DNA of 64,000 nt from an uncultured Collinsella sp. (GCA_900542905.1 UQPF01000001.1:124001-188000); one strand, 5' to 3'. Counted from the stretch's first letter, positions 1 to 11,604 are shown. Notes: generated by a model from the sequence alone, not told the origin. A program made the numbers and translations.

Positions 1-22
1 CTAGGCGTCTAAACCCAAAACG

Positions 23-2773
<2,751 letters not shown>

Positions 2774-2848
2774 GATACTTCCCCTTCCATGCACTTACGC
2801 GCACGACCGTGGTAACGAATCGACCCGCCAGATGCGGGCCGTGAGGGA

Positions 2849-2854
2849 ACTATA
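2849..2854 (-). promoter_or_regulatory. Possible -10 box of ppdK
   Basis: The minus strand reads TATAGT here, five of six consensus bases, about 76 bases before the ppdK start. The matching -35 position is weak (TTAAGC at 17 bp spacing). The leader that follows contains a small CCCGC/GCGGG hairpin at 2824-2838. The long gap after the regulator gene makes an extra promoter plausible, but this call rests on one hexamer. Confidence 0.35.
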
Positions 2855-3022
2855 CGGCGGGTTTTGAGCAGGCTTAAGCAGAGGATGCGCGGTTTGGTAA
2901 ACGTGCTAAAACTGGCGGTAAACGGTAGGTAAAGGTGGTTACATTATGAAGATACCACTGTAAGAACGTGCAGGTCAGATGCGATATTTTTGCTAAATCG
3001 CTTTATCAAAATGCTGCTACTA

Positions 3023-3889
3023 TTAGGCTCGACGGGCGGCGCGGCGGGCACGGGCTTCTTGGATTTCCTCCAAGTGGCTAATGATCTCGGCAGCGCTTTC
3101 TTCGATGGCCTTGCCGTCGGTACGCACCACAAAGCAGCCTAGGCGCTTCATGAGCGCACGGGCTTCCTCGAGCTCGCTGTGCACGCTCTCGGGCTCGGCA
3201 TAGGAGCCGGCAACGGCACGAGCGTAGTCATCGCCCAAGCGGCTATCGCGAATTTCGGAAATCACATCGACGGTCGAAATCAGGCCGAACAGGCGCATCG
3301 GGTCGACCTCGTAAATCGACTTGGGCGGCTCCATGCCATGCGCCAGTGGGACATTGGCGACCTTGTAGCCCTGATAGGCCAAATACATCGACAGCGGCGT
3401 CTTGGACGTACGCGATACGCCCAGCAGCACGATATCGGCTCCCGACAGATCGTCGCAGCCGCGCCCGTCATCGTGCTCAACGAAATACTCCATGGCCTCG
3501 ATGCGATGGAAATAGCGGTCATCGGTCTTGTGAATCACACCCGCGACGCCCTTGGGCGGCACACCGATGAGCGACGACAGCACGGCAAGCGTCGGGCCAA
3601 TCAGGTCGACCGAACGAATATGCAGCATGCCCAGGTAATCGAGCACGCGGGCGCGAAGCGCCGGATCGACAATGGTGTGGAACACGGCAATATCGCGATG
3701 GTCGGCATCGACGCGCGGGCCCACAAACGACTCCACCTGCTCCACCGAGGTCACCTTGGGCAGGCGCAAGAGAAGAAAAGCCCCTTCATCAAATTGCCCG
3801 GACGCCGCAAGCACCACCTCACAAGCGGTATCACCGAGCGAGTCGGAGATAACGATAACGGTGGGACGAGCGGTGACCGGGCAATCCAT
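3023..3889 (-). CDS. PPDK regulatory protein (DUF299 kinase/phosphorylase)
   Basis: Bifunctional regulator of the PPDK/PEP-synthetase type: the family inactivates its target by ADP-dependent phosphorylation of a threonine next to the catalytic His, and reactivates it by Pi-dependent dephosphorylation. The 288-aa protein has the family P-loop-like motif GVSRTSKT at residues 157-164 and the N-terminal ISDSLGDTA segment. The ATG at 3889 follows a good AAGGAG site. It lies between glyS (35-base gap upstream) and ppdK downstream, and the immediate ppdK neighbour identifies the likely substrate as PPDK rather than PEP synthetase. The target Thr is present in PPDK as the T of GGKTSHAAV, just before the catalytic His. 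Confidence 0.93.
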   Translation of the reverse strand: MDCPVTARPTVIVISDSLGDTACEVVLAASGQFDEGAFLLLRLPKVTSVEQVESFVGPRVDADHRDIAVFHTIVDPALRARVLDYLGMLHIRSVDLIGPTLAVLSSLIGVPPKGVAGVIHKTDDRYFHRIEAMEYFVEHDDGRGCDDLSGADIVLLGVSRTSKTPLSMYLAYQGYKVANVPLAHGMEPPKSIYEVDPMRLFGLISTVDVISEIRDSRLGDDYARAVAGSYAEPESVHSELEEARALMKRLGCFVVRTDGKAIEESAAEIISHLEEIQEARARRAARRA

Positions 3890-3923
3890 GCGGGGCTCCT
3901 TTAGCGCTTATGCGCAGGCTGGC

Positions 3924-6020
3924 TTACTTTTTGCGGGCAAGCTCACCGATGTTGGCGATGCCGGAGAAAACGGCCTCGAAGCGGTTGAGCAGCTTAAGGC
4001 GATTATCGCGGAGCTGCTCGTCCTTGTCCATGACCATGACCTCATCGAAGAAGCGGTCGATGGGCGCGCGCAGGGCGGCAAGGGCGGCAAATGCGGCCGG
4101 GTAATCCTCGGCAGCAAGGGCGGCATCGACAGCGGTCTGAGCAGCCTCGGAGGCATCGGCAAGCGCGAGCTCGACCTCGCCCATCAGGCCGCGGTCGTAC
4201 TCCGCACCCAGCTCGGGCTTGGAGATGTGTGCGGCGCGGGCATAGGCGGTCGCAAGGTTGTCGAACGTCTCGGCGTCGTTCTTGCGGGCCTCGTCGAGGG
4301 CGGCGCAGCGGGCGAAGAAGACGGACGGGGCGATGATGTGCACCGCGGAGACGGCGGCAACGGTATCGGCCGGGATCTTTTCGTCGCGGGCCATGCTCAC
4401 CAGGCGGCCATGGAAGAAGTCGCGAACCTGCTGGGCGACCTTGGCGGCGTCGAACTCAATGCCCTGCTCGCTATAGAGCTCGAGGGCGAAGTCGATGAGC
4501 GACGTGGGGTCGATCGGCAGACGGTCGCGCAGGATGTTGATGATGCCGATAGCGGCACGACGCAGCGCGTAGGGGTCGGAGGAGCCGGTCGGGGGCTCGC
4601 CAATGGCAAAGATACCGGCGATGGTATCGAGCTTGTCGGCGCAGGCCACGATGCAGCCAGCGGTGCCCTCGGGCAGCTCGTCACCGGCAAAGCGGGGACG
4701 ATAATGATCGCGAATGGCGTGGGCAACCTCGTCGTTCTCCCCCATCGCGGTGGCGTAGTAACCGCCCATCACGCCCTGCTGGCTCGTGAACTCGACGACG
4801 GCGTTGGATACCAAGTCGGCCTTGCACAGGTGCGCGGCGCGAGCGGCATCGGCGGCCAGGTGGGCGCCCAGATGGGCCTCGCGAGCGATGGCAAGCGCGA
4901 GTTGCTCAATGCGCTCGGACTTGGCGAGCACGCTACCGAGCTTCTCCTGGAAGGCAACCTTGGCCAGACGCTCACGGAACTCGTCGAGGGAGATCTTCAG
5001 GTCCTCCTCGTAGAAGAACTTTGCGTCGTCCAGACGGGCGCGCACGACGCGTTCGTTGCCGTCGATCACGCGCTCGGCGTTCTCGGGCTTGCTGTTGGAG
5101 ACGACCACGAACTCACGCGTGAGCTTGCCCTCGCCGTCATAGATCGGGAAGTAACGCTGGTTGGTGAGCATGGACTCGCAGATGATCTCGTGCGGGACCT
5201 TGAGGAACTCCTCATCGAAGGTACCGACGAGCACCGTCGGCCACTCGCAGAGGTTAATGACCTCCTCGAAGACCTTCTTGGGCGTGTCGACATGACAGCC
5301 GGGGCGAGCGGCCTCGACCTCGGCGATGCCGGCAAGGATGGCCTCGCGACGACGCTCGGCAGAAAGCACGCCGGCGTCCTCGAGCACCTGCTCATAAACA
5401 GCGGGGCTGGCAACAACATGGTCGCCAGGGCCAAGTACGCGATGACCGCGCGTGGTGTTGCCGCTCGTCACGTCGGCAAACGACACGGGCACAACATCCT
5501 CGCCCAAAAGGCAGCAGATCCAGCGGACCGGACGAACAAAGGTCGCATGCTCGTGACCCCAGCGCTGGCTGCGGTAGTTGGGCCACTGCAGGCCGGCGAT
5601 GGTCTTCTCGCACAGAGCGGTCAGAATCGGCGTAGCCGGTGCGGAGGGAATGTTCTTCTCGGCGAACACATACTCGCGACCGTCAGTGTCCTCGCGACGG
5701 ACCAGGTCCTCGGCAGCCACACCGCACTTGCGGGCAAAGCCCTGGGCGGCCTTGGTGGCGTTACCGTCAGCGTCGAAGGCAATGTTGGCCGCGGGGCCAC
5801 GCTTGACCTCATGGACTTCATCGGTCGCGGTGGCGACGTTAGCCACGAGCGCAGCCAGGCGGCGCGGGCTCGAGATCACACGGACCTCGCCGTGGGCCAG
5901 ACCGGCCTCGTCGAGACCCTTGGCAATCATGGAGCCAAGCTGCTTGACGGCATTGTTCAGCGGCGCGGAGGGCATCTCCTCCGTACCGATCTCAAACAGG
6001 AAATCCTTAGCGTCTGCCAT
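3924..6020 (-). CDS. glyS: Glycyl-tRNA synthetase beta subunit
   Basis: Beta chain of the tetrameric (alpha2beta2) bacterial glycyl-tRNA synthetase; the beta chain carries tRNA-binding and HD-like domains. The 698-aa protein starts MADAKDFLFEIGTEEMPS, the family hallmark (FEIGTEE), and has the typical length of about 690-700. The ATG at 6020 lies three bases after the glyQ stop codon, so the two subunits are translationally coupled. A very long open frame on the opposite strand (3672-6926) is only its antisense shadow. Confidence 0.97.
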   Translation of the reverse strand: MADAKDFLFEIGTEEMPSAPLNNAVKQLGSMIAKGLDEAGLAHGEVRVISSPRRLAALVANVATATDEVHEVKRGPAANIAFDADGNATKAAQGFARKCGVAAEDLVRREDTDGREYVFAEKNIPSAPATPILTALCEKTIAGLQWPNYRSQRWGHEHATFVRPVRWICCLLGEDVVPVSFADVTSGNTTRGHRVLGPGDHVVASPAVYEQVLEDAGVLSAERRREAILAGIAEVEAARPGCHVDTPKKVFEEVINLCEWPTVLVGTFDEEFLKVPHEIICESMLTNQRYFPIYDGEGKLTREFVVVSNSKPENAERVIDGNERVVRARLDDAKFFYEEDLKISLDEFRERLAKVAFQEKLGSVLAKSERIEQLALAIAREAHLGAHLAADAARAAHLCKADLVSNAVVEFTSQQGVMGGYYATAMGENDEVAHAIRDHYRPRFAGDELPEGTAGCIVACADKLDTIAGIFAIGEPPTGSSDPYALRRAAIGIINILRDRLPIDPTSLIDFALELYSEQGIEFDAAKVAQQVRDFFHGRLVSMARDEKIPADTVAAVSAVHIIAPSVFFARCAALDEARKNDAETFDNLATAYARAAHISKPELGAEYDRGLMGEVELALADASEAAQTAVDAALAAEDYPAAFAALAALRAPIDRFFDEVMVMDKDEQLRDNRLKLLNRFEAVFSGIANIGELARKK

Positions 6021-6023
6021 GGC

Positions 6024-6935
6024 TTACGCCACCTCGCCTTCCTGGTCGGCATTCTCGTTGACTCCGGCGACCTCGGCCATGTAGGCCTCGCAGCACGCCT
6101 TGGCGACGGCGCGGACGCGCAGGATGTAGTTGGCACGCTCGACCGCGGACAGGGCGCCGCGAGCATCGAGCAGGTTGAAAGCGTGGCTGCACTTCATGAC
6201 GCAGTCATATGCCGGCAGCGGCAGCTTGCGCTCCAGGCAGGAATGGCACTCGGCCTCGTAGTCGTCAAACTTCTGACGCATCATCTCGACGTTGGCGACC
6301 TCAAAGTTATAGGCACTGAACTCGCGCTCGTTCTCGAGGAACACGTCGCCGTAGGTCATGGGCGTGCCGTCGGGCAGGTAGCTCCACACCAGGTCGTAGA
6401 CCGAGTTGACGCCCTGGGCGTACATGGCGATACGCTCCAGGCCGTAGGTAATCTCAACGGGCACGGGGTCGACCTCGATGCCTCCCACCTGCTGGAAGTA
6501 CGTAAACTGCGTGACCTCCATGCCATTGAGCCAGACCTCCCAGCCAAGGCCCCAGGCGCCAAGGGTCGGGCTCTCCCAGTCATCCTCGACAAAGCGGACG
6601 TCATGGTCGTTGGGATCCAGACCGATAGCGGCAAGAGACCCCAGGTAGAGCTCCTGGGCGTTAACCGGAGAAGGCTTGATGAGCACCTGGAACTGATAGT
6701 AGTGCTGCATGCGGTTGGGGTTCTCGCCGTAGCGGCCGTCGGCGGGACGGCGGCAGGGCTGCGCATAGCAGGTGCGCCACTCGGCGGGACCGAGCGAGCG
6801 CAGCGTGGTCGCGGTATGGAAGGTACCGGCACCGACCTCGGAGTCATAGGGCTGCATAATGACGCAGCCCTGCTCGCCCCAGTACTGCTGGAGGCGCAGG
6901 ATGATGTCTTGGAAGGAAAGCGATGAAGCGTTCAT
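6024..6935 (-). CDS. glyQ: Glycyl-tRNA synthetase alpha subunit
   Basis: Catalytic class II core chain of the alpha2beta2 glycyl-tRNA synthetase, forming glycyl-adenylate. The 303-aa protein has the family N-terminus (FQDIILRLQQYWGEQGC), the segment MQPYDSEVGAGTFHTATTL, and RRPADGRYGENPNR near residue 63, the class II motif 2 region. It is followed directly by glyS. The 59-base gap to lepB upstream is too short for a T-box leader and I see no Specifier/T-box pairing, so charging control, if any, is not by an adjacent T-box. Confidence 0.97.
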   Translation of the reverse strand: MNASSLSFQDIILRLQQYWGEQGCVIMQPYDSEVGAGTFHTATTLRSLGPAEWRTCYAQPCRRPADGRYGENPNRMQHYYQFQVLIKPSPVNAQELYLGSLAAIGLDPNDHDVRFVEDDWESPTLGAWGLGWEVWLNGMEVTQFTYFQQVGGIEVDPVPVEITYGLERIAMYAQGVNSVYDLVWSYLPDGTPMTYGDVFLENEREFSAYNFEVANVEMMRQKFDDYEAECHSCLERKLPLPAYDCVMKCSHAFNLLDARGALSAVERANYILRVRAVAKACCEAYMAEVAGVNENADQEGEVA

Positions 6936-6994
6936 GCCTCTAATATCCCCTCGTCGAAACGATTACACGGTTAGGTACTGTACTATAGCGGTTT

Positions 6995-7558
6995 TTAGTC
7001 GATAGCGCCGATGCGGTTGAGCGGCCAGTAGCGCACAAGCGCCACAGCGATCAAATCAGAGCGATCGACGGGACCAAAGTAGCGTGAGTCGGCAGAGTTT
7101 TCGCGGTTGTCGCCCATCACCCACACGCACCCGTCGGGAACGGTGTAGGGATAGCTTACCTGAGCACCGGGCGCTTGGACCGAAAGTGGCCAGCTCATGC
7201 CCGTCGTATAGTCCTCGTCGAGCGCTTGGCCGTCAACGACCACCTTGCCATCCTGCAGGTCGACCGTCTGGCCGGCCGTGGCAATAACACGCTTGACAAG
7301 AACATCATGCTCGGAGGTGCCATCGGGGTTGTGAAACACCACGATATCGCCCTGCTTGACGGGCTGACCGAGCTCGAGGCTCACCTTTTGTGCCAGGATC
7401 TGGTCGCCAATCTCGATCGTGGACTCCATGGAGCCGGTGGGCACCACAAAGGGCTCGACCACAAACGAGCGAATCAAGAAGGTGGCGACCAGTGCGATCG
7501 CGATGACCGCGATCCACTCAAAAGCGCCCCTCAACGCGGAATGCTGCGATGGAACCAT
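6995..7558 (-). CDS. lepB: Signal peptidase I
   Basis: Membrane serine protease that removes signal peptides from secreted proteins. The 187-aa protein has one N-terminal membrane segment (about residues 12-32, WIAVIAIALVATFLI), the catalytic Ser in PTGSMESTI, the general-base Lys in DVLVKRVIA, and the conserved VMGDNRENSADSR box near the C-terminus. The ATG at 7558 is preferred over the GTG at 7564 because GAGGAG lies five bases before it. The coding region starts three bases after the trmD stop, in the rpsP-khpA-rimM-trmD operon. The position after trmD is usually occupied by rplS in other bacteria. Confidence 0.95.
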   Translation of the reverse strand: MVPSQHSALRGAFEWIAVIAIALVATFLIRSFVVEPFVVPTGSMESTIEIGDQILAQKVSLELGQPVKQGDIVVFHNPDGTSEHDVLVKRVIATAGQTVDLQDGKVVVDGQALDEDYTTGMSWPLSVQAPGAQVSYPYTVPDGCVWVMGDNRENSADSRYFGPVDRSDLIAVALVRYWPLNRIGAID

Positions 7559-7560
7559 TC

Positions 7561-8319
7561 TCACTCCTCGCTCTGCGAATACGAAGCGTCCAGAATCTCC
7601 TGCGCGTAAGCACGCTCCTCGGGCGTGAGCCGCGCTGTCTCAATCAGATCGGGACGCCAGCGGCAGGTGCGCTCGATGGCATTCTTGCGGCGCCAGGCGT
7701 CGACCTTGGCGTGATCGCCGCTCACGAGCACGGCGGGCACGCCCTCGCCGTTGAACTCGGCGGGACGGGTATACTGCGCGTACTCGAGCAGGCCACCGTC
7801 CTCGGCGGTCGAAAACGACTCGTCGACGTTGCTCATCTCGTCACCAAGGGCGCCGGGGATGAGACGCACGACGGCGTCAGCCACCACCATAGCGGGCAGC
7901 TCGCCGCCCGTGAGCACGTAGTCGCCGATCGACAGGCGCTCATCGGCATACGCATACGCACGCTCGTCGACGCCCTCGTAGCGGCTGCACACAAACAGCA
8001 GGCGCTCGCTTTTGAGCAGGCGCTCGGCCACATGCTGCGTAAAGGGCTCGCCACAGGGCGTAAAGAACACCACGGTGGGCTTGGGACCCTCGGAGCTAAT
8101 AGCCTCGATGGCCTCGGCAATAGGCTCGACCTTCATGAGCATGCCCTGCCCGCCGCCGTACGGCTCGTCATCGACGGTACGATGGCGGTCGTGCGTCCAG
8201 TCGCGCAGGTTATACGCCTTAAAATCAAAAAGGCCGGCCTTGCGGGCGCGGCCCAAAATCGATGTGGACATGACGGGCTCAAACATCTCGGGAAAGACCG
8301 AAAGGGTCTCAATCAGCAT
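7561..8319 (-). CDS. trmD: tRNA (guanine-37-N1) methyltransferase
   Basis: SPOUT-class, knotted methyltransferase that makes m1G37 next to the anticodon and so prevents +1 frameshifting. The 252-aa protein has PYGGGQGMLMKVEP near residue 54, the SAM-knot segment VCSRYEGVDERA, and IGDYVLTGGELPAM. A strong GGGAGG ribosome-binding site lies five bases before the ATG. It sits between rimM and lepB in the rpsP operon. Confidence 0.97.
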   Translation of the reverse strand: MLIETLSVFPEMFEPVMSTSILGRARKAGLFDFKAYNLRDWTHDRHRTVDDEPYGGGQGMLMKVEPIAEAIEAISSEGPKPTVVFFTPCGEPFTQHVAERLLKSERLLFVCSRYEGVDERAYAYADERLSIGDYVLTGGELPAMVVADAVVRLIPGALGDEMSNVDESFSTAEDGGLLEYAQYTRPAEFNGEGVPAVLVSGDHAKVDAWRRKNAIERTCRWRPDLIETARLTPEERAYAQEILDASYSQSEE

Positions 8320-8329
8320 GTTGTCCTCC

Positions 8330-8851
8330 CTACTTGTCCATATCGATCAGGCCGTCCATAACGTGGACGAAAATTGTTCCTGTGTCGGGAAGATCGAGCA
8401 CAACCTGCTCGATCACGGGAATCAGCACCTCGCCGTACCGATCACCCTCGACAACCCAAACATCGTTAGCGGGCGTCGACATGATCTCGACGATCGTGCC
8501 GAGCGAACCGAAGCGCTCGTCGACCACCTCGCGACCCATCAGGTCGGTATAGGCGGCGTCGAGCGAATCGAGCTCAAAGTCGTCACGATTTGCCAGCACA
8601 TAGCATCCCGTGATGCCCTCGGCGGCCGTCAAGTCGTCAATGCCCTCAAACGAGACCAGATCGCCATCGCCCGTATCGGTGACGGACACGACCGTGCAAA
8701 AGCGGTCGCGCTTGAGCGCCGGCGGCGTCAGGGCGACGCGCATACCCGGCGTCAATACAGAAGGAAGCCCCCGCAGCGGCTGCGCGAGGACCTCCCCCTT
8801 CCTTCCGTGCGGCTTGACCACACGGGCGATGTTTTTGTACTGGGACCTCAA
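8330..8851 (-). CDS. rimM: Ribosome maturation factor RimM
   Basis: Assists assembly of the 30S head around S19/S13. The 173-aa protein has the N-terminal IARVVKPHGRKGEV signature and a C-terminal PRC-barrel-like half ending VLIPVIEQVVLDLPDTGTI. The apparent start is a TTG at 8851, five bases after the khpA stop, with GGGCTAGG just upstream; no better ATG exists nearby. It is the third gene of the rpsP-khpA-rimM-trmD-lepB operon, a conserved bacterial arrangement. Confidence 0.95.
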   Translation of the reverse strand: MRSQYKNIARVVKPHGRKGEVLAQPLRGLPSVLTPGMRVALTPPALKRDRFCTVVSVTDTGDGDLVSFEGIDDLTAAEGITGCYVLANRDDFELDSLDAAYTDLMGREVVDERFGSLGTIVEIMSTPANDVWVVEGDRYGEVLIPVIEQVVLDLPDTGTIFVHVMDGLIDMDK

Positions 8852-8855
8852 GGTC

Positions 8856-9140
8856 CTAGCCCAGAACCTCTACCTCGACTGCAGTGTCGAGGCGAGCGGC
8901 CAGTGCACGGGCGAGCGTGCGAATGGCCTTGATGGTACGGCCACGACGGCCGATGACCTTAGCGACGTCATCCTCGGCGACAGAAACCTCGATCGTAGAG
9001 GTGTCGTCACCATCGATGACCTCAAGGCTCACGGAATCCGGGTCGTCGACGATCTGAACAACGAGATATTCGACGAGATCGGCGATGCGATCTGAGAGCA
9101 TTGCCTCACCCTCGAGCTGTGCAGCGTCAACCTCAGGCAC
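8856..9140 (-). CDS. khpA: KH-domain RNA-binding protein KhpA
   Basis: Small (94 aa) single-KH RNA-binding protein of the KhpA/YlqC family, which in Gram-positive bacteria pairs with KhpB and influences cell division and elongation. The KH GxxG loop is visible as VIGRRGRTIKAI at about residues 62-73. The GTG start at 9140 follows GAGGAG, a site that overlaps the end of rpsP, giving tight coupling. The N-terminal 15 residues before the KH fold are acidic and variable. Confidence 0.92.
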   Translation of the reverse strand: MPEVDAAQLEGEAMLSDRIADLVEYLVVQIVDDPDSVSLEVIDGDDTSTIEVSVAEDDVAKVIGRRGRTIKAIRTLARALAARLDTAVEVEVLG

Positions 9141-9143
9141 GAT

Positions 9144-9485
9144 TTACTCCTCGGCGCCCTCAGCGGCCTCAGCGGCAGCCTTAGCGGCCTCGGCCTCTTT
9201 GGCGAGCTGCTTCTTGGACTTCTTGACGACGGTCTCGGTCTTCTCGCCCTCGTTGGCGGCCTTGACCAGAGCGGCGACGGCATCGGTGAGCTGAGCGCCC
9301 TTGGACTGCCAGTCGGCGATCTTCTCGAGGTCGAGGTTGATGGTCTTGGGGGCGGTCATCGGGTTGTAGCGGCCAACCTCCTCGATGATACGACCGTCAC
9401 GCGGGGCGCGGGAATCGGCGACGACGACACGGTAGTACGGACGCTTCTTAGCGCCGTGACGAGCAAGGCGAATCTTGACTGCCAA
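9144..9485 (-). CDS. rpsP: 30S ribosomal protein S16
   Basis: Small-subunit protein S16. I place the start at the TTG at 9485, giving MAVKIRLARHGAKK, the canonical S16 N-terminus, with GGAGGAG six bases upstream; the in-frame ATG at 9521 would add 12 unrelated residues. The 113-aa protein carries a C-terminal Lys/Ala/Glu-rich tail (from about residue 85, ending AEAAEGAEE) beyond the core fold, common in actinobacterial S16. It is the first gene of the rpsP-khpA-rimM-trmD-lepB operon. Confidence 0.96.
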   Translation of the reverse strand: MAVKIRLARHGAKKRPYYRVVVADSRAPRDGRIIEEVGRYNPMTAPKTINLDLEKIADWQSKGAQLTDAVAALVKAANEGEKTETVVKKSKKQLAKEAEAAKAAAEAAEGAEE

Positions 9486-9541
9486 AGGAAACTCCTCCAA
9501 CCAAGCAGCTTTAGGCTGCAACTACAAACAAACAGTTGAAC

Positions 9542-9547
9542 ATAATA
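9542..9547 (-). promoter_or_regulatory. Probable -10 box of rpsP operon
   Basis: The minus strand reads TATTAT, five of six consensus bases, 57 bases before the rpsP start. The -35 position is weak (CTTCAC at 17 bp). The spacing and the divergent dinB gene support a promoter in this gap. Confidence 0.5.
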
Positions 9548-9674
9548 CGCCATCGACGCGGGCAGGTGAAGTCCGTGAGACCAACTTCTTCGGTGTAGTC
9601 GAGGGCAAATCCATATCTTAGACAAGAATTCGGGATTTGCAAGCACATACACGCACCCCACATGAGCTGCGCGG

Positions 9675-9680
9675 TATACT
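9675..9680 (+). promoter_or_regulatory. Probable -10 box of dinB
   Basis: TATACT lies about 46 bases before the preferred dinB start at 9726. Transcription would begin near 9687. I see no convincing -35 box and no clear LexA-type palindrome, so SOS control cannot be claimed from this sequence. Confidence 0.45.
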
Positions 9681-9725
9681 CATGACATGGAAAGACGCGA
9701 ACATACATACGGTTATGAGGATGCC

Positions 9726-10940
9726 ATGGGCGTCACGCCGCCTCCCTGGACGGGTCCGGCGGTGGGCCTGATGGACCTCGATGCGTTTTTTGCGAGCGTG
9801 GAGATGCTCGATCATCCCGAATGGCGCGGAAAGCCGCTCATCGTGGGCGGAGACGCCGATTCCCGCGGCGTTGTGTCCACCTGTTCTTACGAGGCACGTC
9901 GCTTTGGCGTGCACTCCGCCATGCCCTCAGCCGAGGCACGGCGCTTGTGCCCGCAAGCCATTTGGACGCACGGGCACTTTGATCGCTACCGCGAGGTGAG
10001 CGCGCAGGTCATGGCGATTCTTGCCGAGGAGACGCCGCGCGTTGAGCGCGTATCGATCGACGAAGCCTTTATCGATATCACACCGGGTCGCTTTGCGCCC
10101 GAGGACCCGCTGCTGGTTGCACGGCGTATAAGCGACCGCGTGGCAGCGCTGGGAGTGACGTGCTCCATTGGCGTAGGCTGCAACAAGACGGTCGCAAAGA
10201 TCGCAAGCGAGCGGGATAAGCCGTTTGGGCTGACCATCGTGCGCCCCGGAACCGAGCAGCGCTTTTTGGCCGCGCTGCCGGTATCTGCCATGAGCGGCAT
10301 CGGGCGCTCGGCCGAGGAGCGACTGCGCCGCATGCGCATCTACACGCTCGGCGAGCTATCACGTGCACCGGAATCCACCTTGGCCTCTATTTTTGGCGTC
10401 AACGGCGAACGCATGCGCCAGCGTGCGCTGGGACTCGAAATCTCCGAAGTCACGAGTCTCGATGAAGGGCGCGAGGTCAAGTCGGTCAGCAATGAACGCA
10501 CCTTTGCGAAAGATTTGACTGAGCGCGGGGACATCGAAGCGGCGATTGCGCTGCTGGGTGAGTCGGTTGGACGCCGCCTGCGCCGTCAGGGACTGACGGG
10601 TGGCACGGTAACGCTCAAGCTCAAGTATTCGTATGGAAGCGGGCGTACGGCACAGCGCCGGCTGCCTCATCCGACCGACGATGAGAACATCTTCGTGGCC
10701 GTGGCCCTCGAGCTACTCGACAACATCTGGCAGGAAGGCATGCATGTTCGCTTAGCAGGCATCGGTATGAGCGACTTCGACCACCAAGGCGGCATCCAGA
10801 CCGACCTGTTCTGCGAAGTCGACGACCGCGGAGCCCAATCGAGCGACCGTCGCGACCTCTCCGTCGCGATCGATGCCGTCCGAGACAAGTTCGGCGACAC
10901 CGCCCTATCCTTCGGCCGCCAATCCCGCTTCAATGATTAA
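9726..10940 (+). CDS. dinB: DNA polymerase IV (Y-family)
   Basis: Error-prone translesion DNA polymerase. The catalytic carboxylates appear as LMDLDAFFASVE near residue 15 and SIDEAFID near residue 104; fingers, palm and the helix-hairpin-helix region (ALPVSAMSGIGRSAEERLRRM) follow, then a little-finger domain. Near the C-terminus QTDLF fits a beta-clamp-binding peptide. I prefer the ATG at 9726 (404 aa) because GAGG lies five bases before it; an upstream ATG at 9687 would sit at the predicted transcription start with no ribosome-binding site. The gene is convergent with the rplU-to-rsfS operon. Confidence 0.94.
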   Translation: MGVTPPPWTGPAVGLMDLDAFFASVEMLDHPEWRGKPLIVGGDADSRGVVSTCSYEARRFGVHSAMPSAEARRLCPQAIWTHGHFDRYREVSAQVMAILAEETPRVERVSIDEAFIDITPGRFAPEDPLLVARRISDRVAALGVTCSIGVGCNKTVAKIASERDKPFGLTIVRPGTEQRFLAALPVSAMSGIGRSAEERLRRMRIYTLGELSRAPESTLASIFGVNGERMRQRALGLEISEVTSLDEGREVKSVSNERTFAKDLTERGDIEAAIALLGESVGRRLRRQGLTGGTVTLKLKYSYGSGRTAQRRLPHPTDDENIFVAVALELLDNIWQEGMHVRLAGIGMSDFDHQGGIQTDLFCEVDDRGAQSSDRRDLSVAIDAVRDKFGDTALSFGRQSRFND

Positions 10941-10952
10941 CCGCCTTTGGGC

Positions 10953-10995
10953 AAAAAGAAAGCCGGGCAGGTGCGGAAAACCGCAACTGCCCGGC
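10953..10995 (-). terminator. Terminator, original end of the rsfS operon
   Basis: Near-perfect inverted repeat GCCGGGCAG...CTGCCCGGC with an AAAA loop region. On the minus strand it is followed by TTTCTTTTT, so it works for leftward transcription. It lies 22 bases past dinB, but on the plus strand there is no T-run. If the 3.65-kb insertion at 11035-14683 is removed, it sits about 43 bases after the rsfS stop codon, so it was probably the native terminator of that operon. Confidence 0.8.
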
Positions 10996-11026
10996 AAAAT
11001 GCGCGAGGCCAACTAAAAGCCCCATA

Positions 11027-11034
11027 TCAAATGA
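11027..11034. repeat. Left target-site duplication of IS256-like element
   Basis: TCAAATGA, repeated exactly at 14684-14691. Eight-base duplications are the rule for the IS256 family. Because the duplication begins TCA and ends TGA it makes the terminal inverted repeat look three bases longer than it is. Confidence 0.85.
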
Positions 11035-11059
11035 GGCTTATAGGACAAAATGTGTGTCC
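11035..11059. repeat. Left terminal inverted repeat of IS256-like element
   Basis: 25 bases, exact inverted match to 14659-14683. Confidence 0.9.
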
Positions 11060-11083
11060 CGATAGAACATCCGTTTCCATCCA

Positions 11084-11604
11084 TTAATCCAGCCAGAACG
11101 GGTACGGGTCCCTGTGGTGGAGGTCCTCCCACACGGCCCTGTCGCCCCACTCCGGCCCTCCGTCCTCGCGCGACGGCGAGGCGGAGTAGACGCTGAACAG
11201 GAAGTCGATGTCCGCGTCGGTCGGCATCGTGGCGAGCTTCTCGCGCGCCGTCCTCGCGTCCCCCGAGTGCGCGTGGCACCACCAGAACACCGCCTTCACG
11301 CGCTTGACCGACGTCAGCCCCCGGTGGTTGCGCAGGACGGCCCTCAGCTGCGAGTTCACCCCTCCCTCGATCATGTTGTTGGTCGACGGCAGCGGGCCGG
11401 CCTTGGCCAGGGCGGGGTCGAGGTAGGTGAACAGCGTCCCCGCCGACACCAGCGACGACAGCGACGAGCGCGCCCGCCTCAGCCTCTCGTGGGTGTAGAC
11501 CCTCCTGCCGTCCACCACGGTCCTGTCCTCCAGGAAGTCGGCCCAGAACCCGCACCAGTCGAGGTAGCGCTCGACCCAGAGCTCGGCCTGGTGCAGCGTC
11601 TCGA
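11084..11604 (-). pseudogene. Transposase, C-terminal fragment (IS256/IS1249-like)
   Basis: Continues the transposase reading frame begun at 14497 after removal of the IS21-like insert; the join reads DLMGIE-TLHQAELW. About 171 residues remain, including NNMIEGGVNSQLRAVLRNH with the likely third catalytic acid (Glu), and a C-terminal FWWCHAHS segment. The rebuilt protein would be about 374 aa, normal for the family. The open frame extends upstream into IS21-like DNA, but those 80 codons are not transposase sequence. Confidence 0.85.
11600..11604. repeat. Left 5-bp target duplication of IS21-like element
   Basis: CTCGA, repeated at 13895-13899, directly abutting the TGTTAGCG end. Confidence 0.8.

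Noticed and set aside
3672..6926. Very long plus-strand open frame (about 1084 codons)
   Set aside because: Antisense shadow of glyS and glyQ created by GC-rich codon usage; no ribosome-binding site or family motif.
6936..6994. T-box leader for glyQS
   Set aside because: Gap of 59 bases is too short and lacks the T-box motif.
11013..11555. Minus-strand frame of 180 codons in the insertion sequence
   Set aside because: Low-complexity Arg/Gly-rich translation, alternate frame of the transposase fragment.
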